NCBI RefSeq assembly: GCF_042747725.1 | Contig: NZ_JBHZGO010000086.1 | Location: 67,663 to 131,662, forward strand | Length of the DNA stretch: 64,000 nucleotides | DNA from: FACHB-T130 sp042747725 | GTDB lineage: Bacteria; Cyanobacteriota; Cyanobacteriia; Cyanobacteriales; FACHB-T130 | Direction: 5' to 3' | Program-made: the position numbers and the translations under genes | Shown: piece by piece, positions 52,840-62,100 of the stretch | Numbering within the stretch: position 1 is the stretch's first letter | Layout: each line of letters begins with the position of its first letter | Notes under the pieces: model-generated | The model's input: the letters and a program-made list of their open reading frames with translations, nothing else | Database searches by the model: none | What the model was told of the DNA's origin: nothing

Positions 52840-54762
52840 TCAATTATTCCCCTCTGACTGACTATTGCTTTGAGATTCAGAGGAAGTTTCTTCGACAGAC
52901 TGCTGAAGTTCAGCTGCCTTTTGTCTCTCTGCTAAGAGGGCTTCTCGTTCTGAAGCCCAACGAGCGATCGCTCCTTGCGCTTCTCGATAAAGTGCCCGAT
53001 CGTAGCGAATCCCAGAAGCCTTATTAATCGCGGCAGTGAGCCGCCCCTCAGCCGCTAAAGCGGTCGCCTCGTTAAGAATCGGCGTATCTTCAGCGATTTG
53101 AATTTGAGCCACCCAATCGCTGAGTGCTGCCTGTGCCTCAGAGTACAAAGCACGTCTAGGAGCGATTTTGGAGGCAGCCGCAACCGCCGCCTTGAGATTT
53201 CCCTGCTGAGCCAAACCCCGCGCTAAATCCAGAGTAGGTCGGTCTTCCATCGTTTGGATTGTTTTAGTCCATTGGGCGATATAGGTTTGTGCCTCTATCC
53301 GCAAAGGCTGACCCAACTTTATCTGGCTTCCCTCCTCAACAGCAGCCCTCAAACTCTCTAGGGTTCCCGGTGTTGCCAGCTGTTTGGCTTTAGAAAGGGC
53401 GATTCGGTCTTGAATTTGTTGAATTTGCTTCCGCCAGTGGGCAATTTGAGTTTGGGCTTCGATGCGTCCGGGTCGTTTGGGCGCGATCGCCTCGGCTTGG
53501 CTAATCGCCAGTTGGAATGTCAACGGTTGATCGAAGCTGGCAATTGTCTCGGCAAATTGCATTTGCAGCCGATCGTGTAAATTAGATTGCCAAAGCGCCT
53601 CGGTGACCCGTGCTTGCTGGCGAAGAGGACTTTTTGGGGAAATCTGACGCACAGCCGCTTGCGCCTCTAGGAAGCTGAGGATTTTATTTTCCTGAGCAAC
53701 GGCATAAGAACGACTCAGTTGAATCCAGTCTTGAGCTTCGTTATAGACTGAAGCCTCCGGAGGAATCAGCTTAGCGGCGGTAATGGCACCGTCAAAATCT
53801 TCCTTCTCCAAATGCTGGGCAGTAATTTTTAGCAAGTCCAGACTCCAGCGATTGATTTCGGCTTTCGCTTTGGGTTTGGCATAGGTGTTGGGGTTTACCT
53901 TTCCTGCCAGAGCGATCGCTGGTGCGAATCCCTCAGGTGTCTTCGCTTCGGCAAACTTCTGCGCCTCTTCTAGCTGCTGCCAAGCTTTTTTTTCCTGAGT
54001 CATCCGCTCGATCAGTTTATCCAGTTGTTTTTGATCCCAGTAGTGGCTATCGAGGCGAGACAAAGCCTGTATTTGCAAAGAAGCTTCAAACCACTTTTGT
54101 TCTTTTAATGTTGCTAAGAATTTTTGGGTGATATCCTGACCCTGCTGCCAATCACCTTGCCATTGTTTCATCGCCACTTGCACCTCTGGATACAGGGGAC
54201 TTCCGGAAGGAATTTGGCGGGCAATAGCGATCGCTCCCTTTAAATCTCCTTGGTCAATTTTCTGACGGGCGATCGCCAATAGCGAGCGCGACCATTCCCC
54301 CATCATTCGAGTCGCTTCTGGGTACACCGGGTTATCAGGGGGCAAACTCTTCACAAACTTCATTGCTTCCTCCAGCTGCTCTAACTTGCCCGACTGAGCC
54401 GCCTGAGCCGCGCAAGCCAACTGCTCCATTTCCGGAGCCAAAGGCGAAATATTTTTGCAGTTTACTTGCGGAGGAATCGTTGCCAACAAGAAGAAAGCCG
54501 CTAATACCGTCCCTCCCAACCCGAAAATAACACTCAGCCACAACAGCCACCACCGCCAAAACTTGTTTTGCCCTCTAAGCGGTGTCAGAGGCGGCTGCGT
54601 CGCTGAGGCAGCTTCAGTTTTATCCACATCGTCGTCCCGGAGCGGGGTGGCAGATGCGTTAGCATCCGAGACGACTCTAATCACCAGTTTACGTCCGTGC
54701 CGCTGGCGCAATCGGTTTACCGCCCGTACTTGAAATTCATGTAATTGTCTTTTCACTACCAT
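52840..54762 (-). CDS. Single-pass membrane protein with helical repeats
   Basis: This 640-residue protein has a cytoplasmic N-terminus of about 70 residues, a transmembrane helix (about 71-95: WWLLWLSVIFGLGGTVLAAF) and a long helical region with about 12 repeats. A typical repeat reads LAQQGNLKAAVAAASKIAPR then ALYSEAQAALSDWVAQIQ (about 48-residue period). A low-complexity tail (SSESQSNSQSEGNN) closes it. Similar cyanobacterial proteins are sometimes mis-named chromosome segregation ATPase; no ATPase motif is present. It may act as a thylakoid or plasma-membrane scaffold. It is divergent from the NACHT gene. Confidence 0.75.
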   Translation of the reverse strand: MVVKRQLHEFQVRAVNRLRQRHGRKLVIRVVSDANASATPLRDDDVDKTEAASATQPPLTPLRGQNKFWRWWLLWLSVIFGLGGTVLAAFFLLATIPPQVNCKNISPLAPEMEQLACAAQAAQSGKLEQLEEAMKFVKSLPPDNPVYPEATRMMGEWSRSLLAIARQKIDQGDLKGAIAIARQIPSGSPLYPEVQVAMKQWQGDWQQGQDITQKFLATLKEQKWFEASLQIQALSRLDSHYWDQKQLDKLIERMTQEKKAWQQLEEAQKFAEAKTPEGFAPAIALAGKVNPNTYAKPKAKAEINRWSLDLLKITAQHLEKEDFDGAITAAKLIPPEASVYNEAQDWIQLSRSYAVAQENKILSFLEAQAAVRQISPKSPLRQQARVTEALWQSNLHDRLQMQFAETIASFDQPLTFQLAISQAEAIAPKRPGRIEAQTQIAHWRKQIQQIQDRIALSKAKQLATPGTLESLRAAVEEGSQIKLGQPLRIEAQTYIAQWTKTIQTMEDRPTLDLARGLAQQGNLKAAVAAASKIAPRRALYSEAQAALSDWVAQIQIAEDTPILNEATALAAEGRLTAAINKASGIRYDRALYREAQGAIARWASEREALLAERQKAAELQQSVEETSSESQSNSQSEGNN

Positions 54763-55099
54763 CTCACTACCACTACCCTTGAATCCTCGTTTTGCTGCTC
54801 CTGCTCGATGACATCGATCCGGAGCCGAATTGCCGTCAGCGTAAAGGGTCTAAAACTGATAATAAAAGCTTTAAGTTTGTAGGGGTAAAGCTTTTGTGAG
54901 TGAATTTAGAGATCGAGCTGATTTTTTGCACCCGTGCTTCGCTCCTACATAAGTTATCCTGAAATTCAACTCAACTAGGGATGATGAAAAACAGCTTCTA
55001 CCCAATTCATCGCGATTCGTCGGCACACCAGCCGCATTCCTCTCCCTATAACATGACTAATAAGTGGCATATTGAGTTATTTCCTGAAATTGAGGTGGG
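54763..55099. other. Divergent promoter region, no gene
   Basis: This 337-bp stretch separates the divergent repeat-protein and NACHT genes. No open frame of interest. It should carry both promoters. Confidence 0.4.
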
Positions 55100-58000
55100 A
55101 TGAGCCTTAGCATTCGGCATTGGCTGGCGGAGCGCAACATTGAACTGGCGACCTTGAGGCACTCAGGCACTCAGATTGCCGGGATTGCCTTTCGCATTGT
55201 CCGGGAGATGGAACTCAAGAGCCTGACACCTTTTGATATTAGTGTCTTAGCGGAAGTCTTAGAACTGCCTTTGAGAGCAGCTTGGGAAGTGGCAGGCGTA
55301 GCTTCCCAACTTTGTGTCGGGTTGCTGCGTATCCTGAGTCAAAAAAAGCCCCTGAAGCGCAACGAAGGAACCTGGCTAACTTTCCAAGTTGCTTACCTTA
55401 ACGCCTTACAAGGAATTTTAGAACAAGAATCTCAACTGAGAAGACCGTGGCTATCCCGTGCGGGTGTCCCAGGCGAGTCTGAAGACTTGTACGGGCAGGT
55501 GTGGGATGCGCCCCTTGCCGATCCCCAGTTGCAAGCCTTGCTGAAGACTTTGCGTCCCGGACGCCTCACCGATAGTCAGGCAGAACAAGCTCTGAGTATG
55601 GTGGGCGAATCCTTTCTGGTGCAGCAGATGAACAGCACCGGCATTGCCTGGTTGATCGCCAATGGTGCCGAGGAAACAGAAGCCAAGCTAATCGCCCAAC
55701 GCCTGGTGCATGGACTCCCCGGATATCTGCTGGCGATAATTGCTGAAAATGCCCTGCCATTAGCACAACTGCAAAAATTTGTCCAGCTAGGGAATTTATC
55801 AACTTGGCAGGATACTCCAGGGGCGGGAAACCCGGATCGGAAGCGTTCTGGGTTCTCAACCACTTTGAATTTTGAGGCAAATCAAAACTCAGACCCAAAC
55901 ACGCCACAATTTCCGCTTAACCTCGAACGAGAACGCTATCGAGCGACCCTTCTACAATCTTTGAGCGAACCGTTGCTGGCAGAACCTTTTGCGCTGAAGG
56001 ATTTATACGTCCCCTTGAAGGGGGTGCTGCTCGAAGAAAGCTCCAGCCGGTTAGAGACGAAAAATCCCAAGTCAGATCCGACCACGACACCGCTTGCCGC
56101 GAATTCCGTGCCTGCGAAACCAGTGGATTTAATGGAGTGGGTCACGGCTCAACTGGATGATCCGACAAGCATTGCTGCCATCGAAAGCCCTCCGGGCACG
56201 GGCAAGACCAGTTTTTGCCAGATATTGGCATCAACCGTTGCCCAGCAGCTTTACCCTAGCTGGATGCCGGTGTTAATCCGACTCAAGGATGCTACCTTGG
56301 GGCAAACTTTGGCGCAAACCCTGGACTCTGCCTTCCCTTTGGGCAGATTTACAGATGCAGATGGTTGGCTTTCACCGATGCATCCTCCTTGCTTGTTGAT
56401 TCTAGATGGCTTGGATGAATTGCCTCGCTCAAGTCACGCAGGGCGTCATTACCATGCCTTCCTGAACCAGCTGATGCAGTTTCAAGCGGAAGCAATGGCG
56501 TCTTTTGAGGGCACGCCCCGCCACAAGATTATTCTGACTAGCCGGACAATTGGGCGAGAAGGAGAATATTTCGATCTTGCCTCTACTCTGATACCTTTGC
56601 CCCACGATCTGCGGCGGCGGATTGCGATTCAGCCAATGGAACACGAGGAGTTCCGGGAGTGGTTCAAGCAGTGGTCGAAACTGCAATCGAAAGCGATCGC
56701 CCAAGGATATTTCGCCTTTGTCAAAGAAAGAGGCGGCTTTTCCACTCGTCCCGTCGGTACCCCAGGCGCTGCTAACGTACTCGCTGCCCTCGTCCGCAAG
56801 CCTTTGATGCTCTATCTACTGGGCATCTTGCATCGAGATGGACTGCTCAACGACACGATTTTTCACCTGACATTACCCCAAGCGAAGTTTGAAATTTACG
56901 ACCGGATTTGCCGCTGGCTATTGGCATACCCCGAAGCTGGCAGTGGTTCCATGCCTTTTGTAATTCGGGAAGGTCTGGCTCATGCTTACCGCAGCAATGA
57001 TGCGATCGCTCATCTCCTGCAAAACCGACGCCCCCAAGACCTGCGCCACCAGATGCAAGTGGCGGCACTGACCATTCTGCAAACGGGTCGCCATCAAGCC
57101 CCCCAATCGGCTGTAGAGGCGACCTTTACTAGAATGGCAACGGAGACAGAGAAACCGCTAAACCCGCGCTTACAGCCGTCAGATGACACCCTGCCAGCCT
57201 TTTTCTTCCACACTCGGCACTCAGCGATCGAGTTTTCCCACCGCAACCTGGGAGAATATCTCTGCGCTGAAGAAATTGCTGCTCAGCTACAAGTCCTCAC
57301 CCAGCCAGTCCAAGATACCTACGGTGAATTCACCTTTGCGATCCACTCGCCGGTCAATGTAGCCCAGCATCTTTATCAATTACTGGGTTATGGCGTGTTG
57401 TCAGTTGAAATCGAAGACATGGTGATTGAGCGACTGCGGCGGATTTTTGAGCGCAACCCCGCCCAGTTTAGCTTCAATGTTTTGTTTGAACGCCTCTATC
57501 GGTTTTATCGCACCTACTGTCGAGGTCGCTGGCTAGATGAAGGAATTGCCCACCAGTGTCACACCCAGTTGCAGGCGTTGCACAACCCCCTAAAAATCTT
57601 GCAAATCGATGCAGCCGTTGGGCTGAATGTCTTCTTGTTGCTCAGTGCGATCGCTAGGCAGATGCGCGAAGCCCATCTAGATCATCGGGCAACGCAGATT
57701 TCCTTCTGGCCTTGCGGCAACCCCGACCTGCCCTCTGAATTTGACGCCGAAGCCCTGCTGACTTTAATCGGTCGCACCGTTGTCCTATCGCCCACCGCCT
57801 TTTGGCAGAGGGCGCGGCACAGCCTCAGTCAATTGCAGCTACGCTCTGCCTGTTTAAATCATGCCCTGTTAGCAGAGGCTAATCTCTGGCAAACCAATCT
57901 GTTAGCGGCTGAGTTAGCAGGAGCAAATTTGGCAGGTGCCAACCTCCAGCAAGCCAATTTGTCTTGGGCTAATCTCTCCGGTGCTGACTTATCAGGAGCC

Positions 58001-58447
58001 AATCTTGCTGGAGCGAGGCTTGAAGGGGCAAACTTGACAGGCGCTAATCTGCAAAGAACCAATCTTACCTTAGCGAACATCACTCATGCCTGTCTGTTTC
58101 AAGCCCAGTTGGATGACCAGAATCACCACTTTGCTAGGAAAAATGGTGCCTTATTTTCCTTGGAAGAATTTCAGGCATACATTCAAAGTTTACCCCGTCT
58201 CAAACAGACTGGAAGCGCTCAGGACAAAGGCAGTGCAGATTCAGAATCTACAGTGTTTCTGATAGAAAGTGCCGAAGGAGAACCGATGTTGCCGGAAGAA
58301 CCTACGGAGGATGAAGACGATGAAACGGTGATTGCAGAAACTTCTTCTACCCTAGGGGAACCCTTGGCATTCCAAGAGGCTCCTAAGGTAGATTACCAAT
58401 ACGATGATGAGACGGCGCTGGTAGAAAACCCTCAACGAAGCAACTAG
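55100..58447 (+). CDS. NACHT/STAND NTPase with pentapeptide repeats
   Basis: This 1115-residue protein has an N-terminal helical region (about 1-80, SIRHWLAERNIELATLRHSG) of unknown family. The P-loop NTPase follows: Walker A PPGTGKTSF (about 364), Walker B CLLILDGLDELPR (about 431) and sensor HKIILTSRT (about 475). A winged-helix-like region and a helical stretch (about 600-900) lead to pentapeptide repeats A(N/D)LxxA (about 917-1010: ANLAGANLQQANLSWANLSG). An acidic tail follows. STAND NTPases couple ligand sensing to oligomerisation; many are defence or apoptosis-like proteins. Here the pentapeptide part takes the place of the sensor. GAGGTGGG precedes the ATG. Confidence 0.87.
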   Translation: MSLSIRHWLAERNIELATLRHSGTQIAGIAFRIVREMELKSLTPFDISVLAEVLELPLRAAWEVAGVASQLCVGLLRILSQKKPLKRNEGTWLTFQVAYLNALQGILEQESQLRRPWLSRAGVPGESEDLYGQVWDAPLADPQLQALLKTLRPGRLTDSQAEQALSMVGESFLVQQMNSTGIAWLIANGAEETEAKLIAQRLVHGLPGYLLAIIAENALPLAQLQKFVQLGNLSTWQDTPGAGNPDRKRSGFSTTLNFEANQNSDPNTPQFPLNLERERYRATLLQSLSEPLLAEPFALKDLYVPLKGVLLEESSSRLETKNPKSDPTTTPLAANSVPAKPVDLMEWVTAQLDDPTSIAAIESPPGTGKTSFCQILASTVAQQLYPSWMPVLIRLKDATLGQTLAQTLDSAFPLGRFTDADGWLSPMHPPCLLILDGLDELPRSSHAGRHYHAFLNQLMQFQAEAMASFEGTPRHKIILTSRTIGREGEYFDLASTLIPLPHDLRRRIAIQPMEHEEFREWFKQWSKLQSKAIAQGYFAFVKERGGFSTRPVGTPGAANVLAALVRKPLMLYLLGILHRDGLLNDTIFHLTLPQAKFEIYDRICRWLLAYPEAGSGSMPFVIREGLAHAYRSNDAIAHLLQNRRPQDLRHQMQVAALTILQTGRHQAPQSAVEATFTRMATETEKPLNPRLQPSDDTLPAFFFHTRHSAIEFSHRNLGEYLCAEEIAAQLQVLTQPVQDTYGEFTFAIHSPVNVAQHLYQLLGYGVLSVEIEDMVIERLRRIFERNPAQFSFNVLFERLYRFYRTYCRGRWLDEGIAHQCHTQLQALHNPLKILQIDAAVGLNVFLLLSAIARQMREAHLDHRATQISFWPCGNPDLPSEFDAEALLTLIGRTVVLSPTAFWQRARHSLSQLQLRSACLNHALLAEANLWQTNLLAAELAGANLAGANLQQANLSWANLSGADLSGANLAGARLEGANLTGANLQRTNLTLANITHACLFQAQLDDQNHHFARKNGALFSLEEFQAYIQSLPRLKQTGSAQDKGSADSESTVFLIESAEGEPMLPEEPTEDEDDETVIAETSSTLGEPLAFQEAPKVDYQYDDETALVENPQRSN

Positions 58448-58761
58448 CTTTTGGGGGTGTTAAAAACTCTAAAACCGTATGAAGTATTCGTTGGGTTTCG
58501 CTAACGCTTAATCCAACCTACTAGCGATCGCGCGTCTAGTTGAAAATGTTAGGTAAAGCAAATATGGAGAAGCGATTTAATCTCCAGTTTTCTAGTCCTC
58601 AGTCAGCCCACTCAATAAAACTAGACAGCCTGCTACAAGCATTCTTAACTAAACCTTAATGATCCTGTAGTCACGCAAAACTTTTCTCCCCTACAGACGG
58701 TTCAAAATATTATTGATACAGCAGCAATAGGTCTTAAAAAGTGGATTCTCCCCACTACTGA
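58448..58761. other. Gap between NACHT and fur genes
   Basis: No gene seen. A partial copy of the palindromic repeat (TTGGGTTTCGCTAACGCTTA, then CCAACCTAC) lies at 58492-58520. The rest is plain intergenic sequence holding the 3' ends of the two convergent genes. Confidence 0.4.
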
Positions 58762-59226
58762 TTACCCGTTCTCCGCTTGAGAGCCAGATTCCGGTAATTT
58801 ATACCCGTAGAAGTTGATGCAATATTCACTAATCCGAACCCCTGTTTGTTGTTCAATTTCTTTGAGCAGGGTTTCAGGCAGTTCTACGTAAACATCCAAA
58901 ATCTGATTGGTATCCAGGCAGTTTACGTGGCTGTGAGCGTCGCTGATATTGCCGTACAAACGACCATCCGCACGCTCAATACACTCAATAATGCCTTGAG
59001 CTGATAGCGCTTCTAAATTTTGATACACCGATGTATGACCGATGTCCTTGCCTTGGTGATTCAAGCGGTCATAAATTTCTCGCGCCGACAGGTGTTCTTT
59101 AGCTTGCCACAGCAATTCCAGAATGAAGCGGCGTTGACGGCTCACGCGCATACCCAGCGCTTGACACCGATTTAAGGCATCTTCCAACGAGCGAATAGGT
59201 TTGACCGCTGCCGCTTCTTTTTGCAT
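58762..59226 (-). CDS. Fur family regulator, PerR/FurC-like
   Basis: This 154-residue repressor has a winged-helix DNA-binding domain (about 15-95: LGMRVSRQRRFILELLWQAK, LSAREIYDRLN, GHTSVYQNLEAL) and a dimerisation domain with metal ligands SDAHSHVNCLDTNQILDV. The paired CxxC motifs of Zn-Fur are missing, and only two Cys occur in the C-terminal domain. This pattern fits cyanobacterial FurC (PerR), which responds to peroxide and iron. HLIP and crtW elsewhere in the window are the kind of photoprotection genes it might influence, but no operator is visible. Confidence 0.85.
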   Translation of the reverse strand: MQKEAAAVKPIRSLEDALNRCQALGMRVSRQRRFILELLWQAKEHLSAREIYDRLNHQGKDIGHTSVYQNLEALSAQGIIECIERADGRLYGNISDAHSHVNCLDTNQILDVYVELPETLLKEIEQQTGVRISEYCINFYGYKLPESGSQAENG

Positions 59227-59354
59227 ACTTAGACTTTTACGCGCTTGTCTGCTAATCCAAACTCATTTCCACTTTAACCTAGCTATTCTCGGAATGTCCA
59301 CTGTCCGAAGATTCTAGGACAGCACTATCGATTGCAGCCGGTTAATTGATTCTA

Positions 59355-59717
59355 TTATTGCAGTAAATTTTCTTCTAGAAGGCGGGCGATCATGGCGGTT
59401 CTAGAAGTGACACCTAATTTGCCAAAAATCCGGCGTAAATAGGTAGCAACTGTCCAATGGGTGATGCCCAGCTGATTTCCAATGCACTTGTTGGGAAGAC
59501 CCTGTGCGACCAATCGGGCAATCCGCCGTTCCTGGGGGCTGAGGCTAATCCCGCGTTCTGACTTGGGTCGGCAACGCACAAGATAATAGTGGGTTCCGTC
59601 AACATCAGATTCAAAGATTACTTCATCCACCGTCTGCTCAGATTTTTGAAGCACTTTTGATGGACTAACAGAATCAACTTGTTCTACGAGGTGCTTTAGC
59701 ATTTCTTGGGGAATCAT
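59355..59717 (-). CDS. LuxR-type HTH regulator
   Basis: This 120-residue protein is counted from the ATG after GAGGAGAGG (a longer frame begins at 59744). The C-terminal GerE/LuxR helix-turn-helix is clear (SLSPQERRIARLVAQGLPNK, QLGITHWTVATYLRRIFGKL, RTAMIARLLEE). The N-terminal part (about 1-55) is short and is not a receiver or PAS domain of usual length. In this it resembles small cyanobacterial LuxR regulators of photosynthetic redox response (PedR group), as far as memory goes; the specific assignment is uncertain. Confidence 0.8.
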   Translation of the reverse strand: MIPQEMLKHLVEQVDSVSPSKVLQKSEQTVDEVIFESDVDGTHYYLVRCRPKSERGISLSPQERRIARLVAQGLPNKCIGNQLGITHWTVATYLRRIFGKLGVTSRTAMIARLLEENLLQ

Positions 59718-59861
59718 TGCCTCTCCTCGTTCTTTGGTTTTCATTTAACGATCCCAATTCGTAATTTCACGCAAAGTATCAGGAGTAGATGCCCGATCTT
59801 TATCAAATCTTCATAAAACTATGTGGAAAATACTTGCTTCCTGACATTGTGCTGCTACAGT

Positions 59862-59907
59862 AAACCTGAGGTGGATTTCGGAGATAGATTAATACCTCAG
59901 GGTTTTT
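59862..59907. terminator. Hairpin with T-run upstream of crr6
   Basis: AAACCTGAGGT pairs with ACCTCAGGGTTT (one bulged G), and TTTTT follows on the plus strand. There is no plus-strand gene just before it, so it may end a small transcript or be an attenuator in the long region before crr6. On the minus strand it would lie in the leader of the LuxR gene. Directly after it (59914-59991) a 25-codon frame starts with GTG and contains MPENLEAKPQVAGIERLHA; whether it is translated is unknown. Confidence 0.4.
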
Positions 59908-60140
59908 ACTGAGTGCAGCGTGTCCGCCTCATGCCGGAAAACCTGGAAGCGAAGCCTCAAGTCGCCGGTATTGAAAGATTGCACGCCTGATCCCCGCACA
60001 GTTGCTGAAATAATTAACACTTAAGTGCGATTAAGTGCGATCGCGCTGATTGGATGTCACCAAACAAAATGTCTGTTAACGCAGTTCTAACAGCGGCGAT
60101 AACAAAAAGCTAACGACATCTTATCTAAAGATCCTTTCTA

Positions 60141-60311
60141 CCCTGGTCAAAAAGGGAGATGACGGTGGAAACGCTATCAAGGGACATCAGGCGAGACGAA
60201 TCGCCGATAGCCCGACCCAAAGCGTGGGACGACTAATTTAGAGCCGGGACTGACGTGAGATCGGAGCAAGGCTGCAACAATGTAGAGAGAAGCCAGCGCT
60301 CATCGTGCGCT
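60141..60311 (+). ncRNA. Structured RNA candidate (possibly HEARO/omega-RNA-like) before crr6
   Basis: Local helices are visible. GGCGA/TCGCC (60190-60205) closes GACGAA. CCCA/TGGG (about 60217-60229) is nested inside CCCG/CGGG (60211-60248). AGCGC/GCGCT (60295-60311) closes a 7-nt loop. Unpaired conserved-looking strings include GACGGTGGAAACGC and TAATTTAGAGCCGGGACTGA. The arrangement reminds me of HEARO RNAs, the guide RNAs of IscB-type nucleases, some of which occur without their nuclease gene in cyanobacteria. No IscB ORF is here; the next gene is crr6. Alternative: long crr6 leader. Confidence 0.4.
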
Positions 60312-60351
60312 ATTGTCGGCATTCAAAGTGTGTCACCTTAAGAATGGTTCA

Positions 60352-60828
60352 ATGACGACAACAATCGCGCTCAATTCTGACTTGATTCAAACTTTGGATC
60401 TATCGCCGGTGCAGTCGGCGATCGAAAAGTTGCTCCAAGAGGGAGCGATCGCATCCGAGGAACAGCAACTGCGTTTTGAGATTGACTATCCCCGCGAACC
60501 GGAAGATCCACGAGAACTCTCAGAAATCCCAGAAGTACGTCTATGGTTTATTCGCTTAGATGCCCAATATCCCTGGATGCCCTTTCTGCTGGATTGGAAA
60601 GCCGGTGAACTCGCCCGCTACACTGCTATGCTCGTGCCACACCAGTTCAATCGTACAGAAGGGATAGAGTACAATCCAGAAGCCCTAGAGATTTTTGTGA
60701 TGCAAAAAATCTTTGTCCTGACACAATGGATGAAGCAGATAGGAATCCCCAGCACCTCTCGCCTGAAGTCAATTGCTAAGATGCTGGGCTATGAGCTGGA
60801 TGATGCCTTCTTTGAGTTAATCGGCTGA
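60352..60828 (+). CDS. CRR6 family protein (DUF1817), NDH-1 assembly
   Basis: This 158-residue protein matches the cyanobacterial/plant CRR6 family. IPEVRLWFIRLDAQYPWMPF, LLDWKAGELARYTAMLVPHQ and the EGIEYNPEALEIFVMQKIFV segment are the conserved core (about 60-140). CRR6 assists assembly of the NdhI-containing subcomplex of NDH-1. The ATG at 60352 is chosen; the frame upstream runs into the structured RNA candidate. It is soluble with no targeting signal. Confidence 0.87.
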   Translation: MTTTIALNSDLIQTLDLSPVQSAIEKLLQEGAIASEEQQLRFEIDYPREPEDPRELSEIPEVRLWFIRLDAQYPWMPFLLDWKAGELARYTAMLVPHQFNRTEGIEYNPEALEIFVMQKIFVLTQWMKQIGIPSTSRLKSIAKMLGYELDDAFFELIG

Positions 60829-60957
60829 TAGATAGCAATCCTAAATACTTGGTGAAGGCGAGATCCTAGGGCAACTCTTACGAAGTCGGGGATCTGAAAT
60901 ACTCAAATAGGATTGCTATTGCTATACATAGCAAAGGCGCAGAGGAGACTTTCTCTT

Positions 60958-61215
60958 TTCACTCACTCCTCCTAACTCCTCCCTCCTAACTCCTCCCTCC
61001 TAACTCCTCAGCCCTCAGCCCTCACTCCTCAGCCCTCACTCCTCAGTCCTCCCTCCTCACTCCTCCCTCCTAACTCCTCCCTCCTCAGTCCTCCCTCCTA
61101 ACTCCTCCCTCCTAACTCCTCCCTCCTAACTCCTCCCTCCTAACTCCTCAGCCCTCAGCCCTCAGCCCTCAGCCCTCAGCCCTCAGTCCTAACTCCTCAC
61201 TCCTCTTTCACTCAG
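60958..61215 (+). repeat. Heptamer array (CCTAACT/CCTCCCT/CCTCAGC)
   Basis: About 35 tandem 7-bp units run for about 255 bp between crr6 and pdxJ: CCTCCCT and CCTAACT alternate, followed by runs of CCTCAGC. C/T-rich strand equals the coding strand. Composition of units differs from the two other arrays, but the CCTNNNT/C pattern is shared. Confidence 0.88.
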
Positions 61216-61293
61216 TCCTCTTTAAAGATAGGCTTCCAGCGTTTCAGGTTAAAATCAATTGCGGAAGGCTCTGAAACATTGGGAGAGGTTCCG

Positions 61294-62016
61294 TTGCCTA
61301 CACTTGGCGTCAATATCGATCACATTGCCACCATTCGGCAGGCACGGCGGACAGTAGAGCCAGATCCGGTGGCAGCAGCGGTGCTGGCAGAACTTGCCGG
61401 TGCCGATGGCATTACGGTACATCTGCGGGAAGACCGGCGGCATATTCAAGACCGGGATGTGCGATTACTGCGGCAAACAGTGCGGACTCATTTAAATTTG
61501 GAGATGGCACCCACCGAAGAAATGGTAGCGATCGCTCTCGACATTAAACCCGATTACGTCACCCTCGTGCCCGAAAAACGCGAAGAAGTGACGACAGAAG
61601 GCGGATTGGATATTACCAGTCAAATCGACCGAATCGGGGAAATGGTGACAAAGTTGCAACAGGCGGGAATCCCCGTCAGCTTGTTCATCGACGCCGATCC
61701 AGGTCAGATTATGGCAGCTGCGATTATTAAGGCGAAGTTCATTGAACTGCACACGGGTTGCTATGCCGAAGCAGCGGATGAAGCCAGTCGAGAGAAGGAA
61801 TTAGCCGTGTTAGCCAAAGGATGCCAGCAAGCGCGTGCTGCTGGCATCCGGATCAACGCCGGTCACGGTCTCACCTACTGGAACGTTTACCCTATTGCTT
61901 GCCTTGAAGGCATGGAAGAACTCAATATTGGTCATACCATTATTAGTCGGGCAGCTCTTGTCGGAATAGAAAGAGCCGTTCGAGAGATGAAACAAGCAAT
62001 GTTCGGTCATCGGTAA
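61294..62016 (+). CDS. pdxJ: Pyridoxine 5'-phosphate synthase
   Basis: PdxJ condenses 1-deoxyxylulose 5-phosphate with 3-amino-2-oxopropyl phosphate to give pyridoxine 5'-phosphate (vitamin B6). The 240-residue TIM-barrel protein opens with PTLGVNIDHIATIRQAR and has GADGITVHLREDRRHIQDRD, EGGLDI, IPVSLFIDADPGQI, ELHTGCYAEA and NAGHGLTYWNV. Start: TTG at 61294, five bases after GGGAGAGG; an in-frame TTG at 61279 lies before that site and is less likely. The heptamer array ends about 80 bp upstream. Confidence 0.95.
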   Translation: MPTLGVNIDHIATIRQARRTVEPDPVAAAVLAELAGADGITVHLREDRRHIQDRDVRLLRQTVRTHLNLEMAPTEEMVAIALDIKPDYVTLVPEKREEVTTEGGLDITSQIDRIGEMVTKLQQAGIPVSLFIDADPGQIMAAAIIKAKFIELHTGCYAEAADEASREKELAVLAKGCQQARAAGIRINAGHGLTYWNVYPIACLEGMEELNIGHTIISRAALVGIERAVREMKQAMFGHR

Positions 62017-62100
62017 CAACTGCGTCATGAGTCATTAGTCACTAGCTAATAACTAATAACTAACAACCCATTACCCATTACCCATTAGCAACCAATCAAG

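Noticed and set aside
59905..60020. Cobalamin-riboswitch-like string CCTGATCCCCGCACAGTTGCTG
   Set aside because: The B12-box core and surrounding helices are not in the required order and the downstream gene has no link to B12.
60141..60311. Group II intron 5' part
   Set aside because: No reverse transcriptase frame and no recognisable domain V were found; the guide-RNA-like reading fits the visible helices better.
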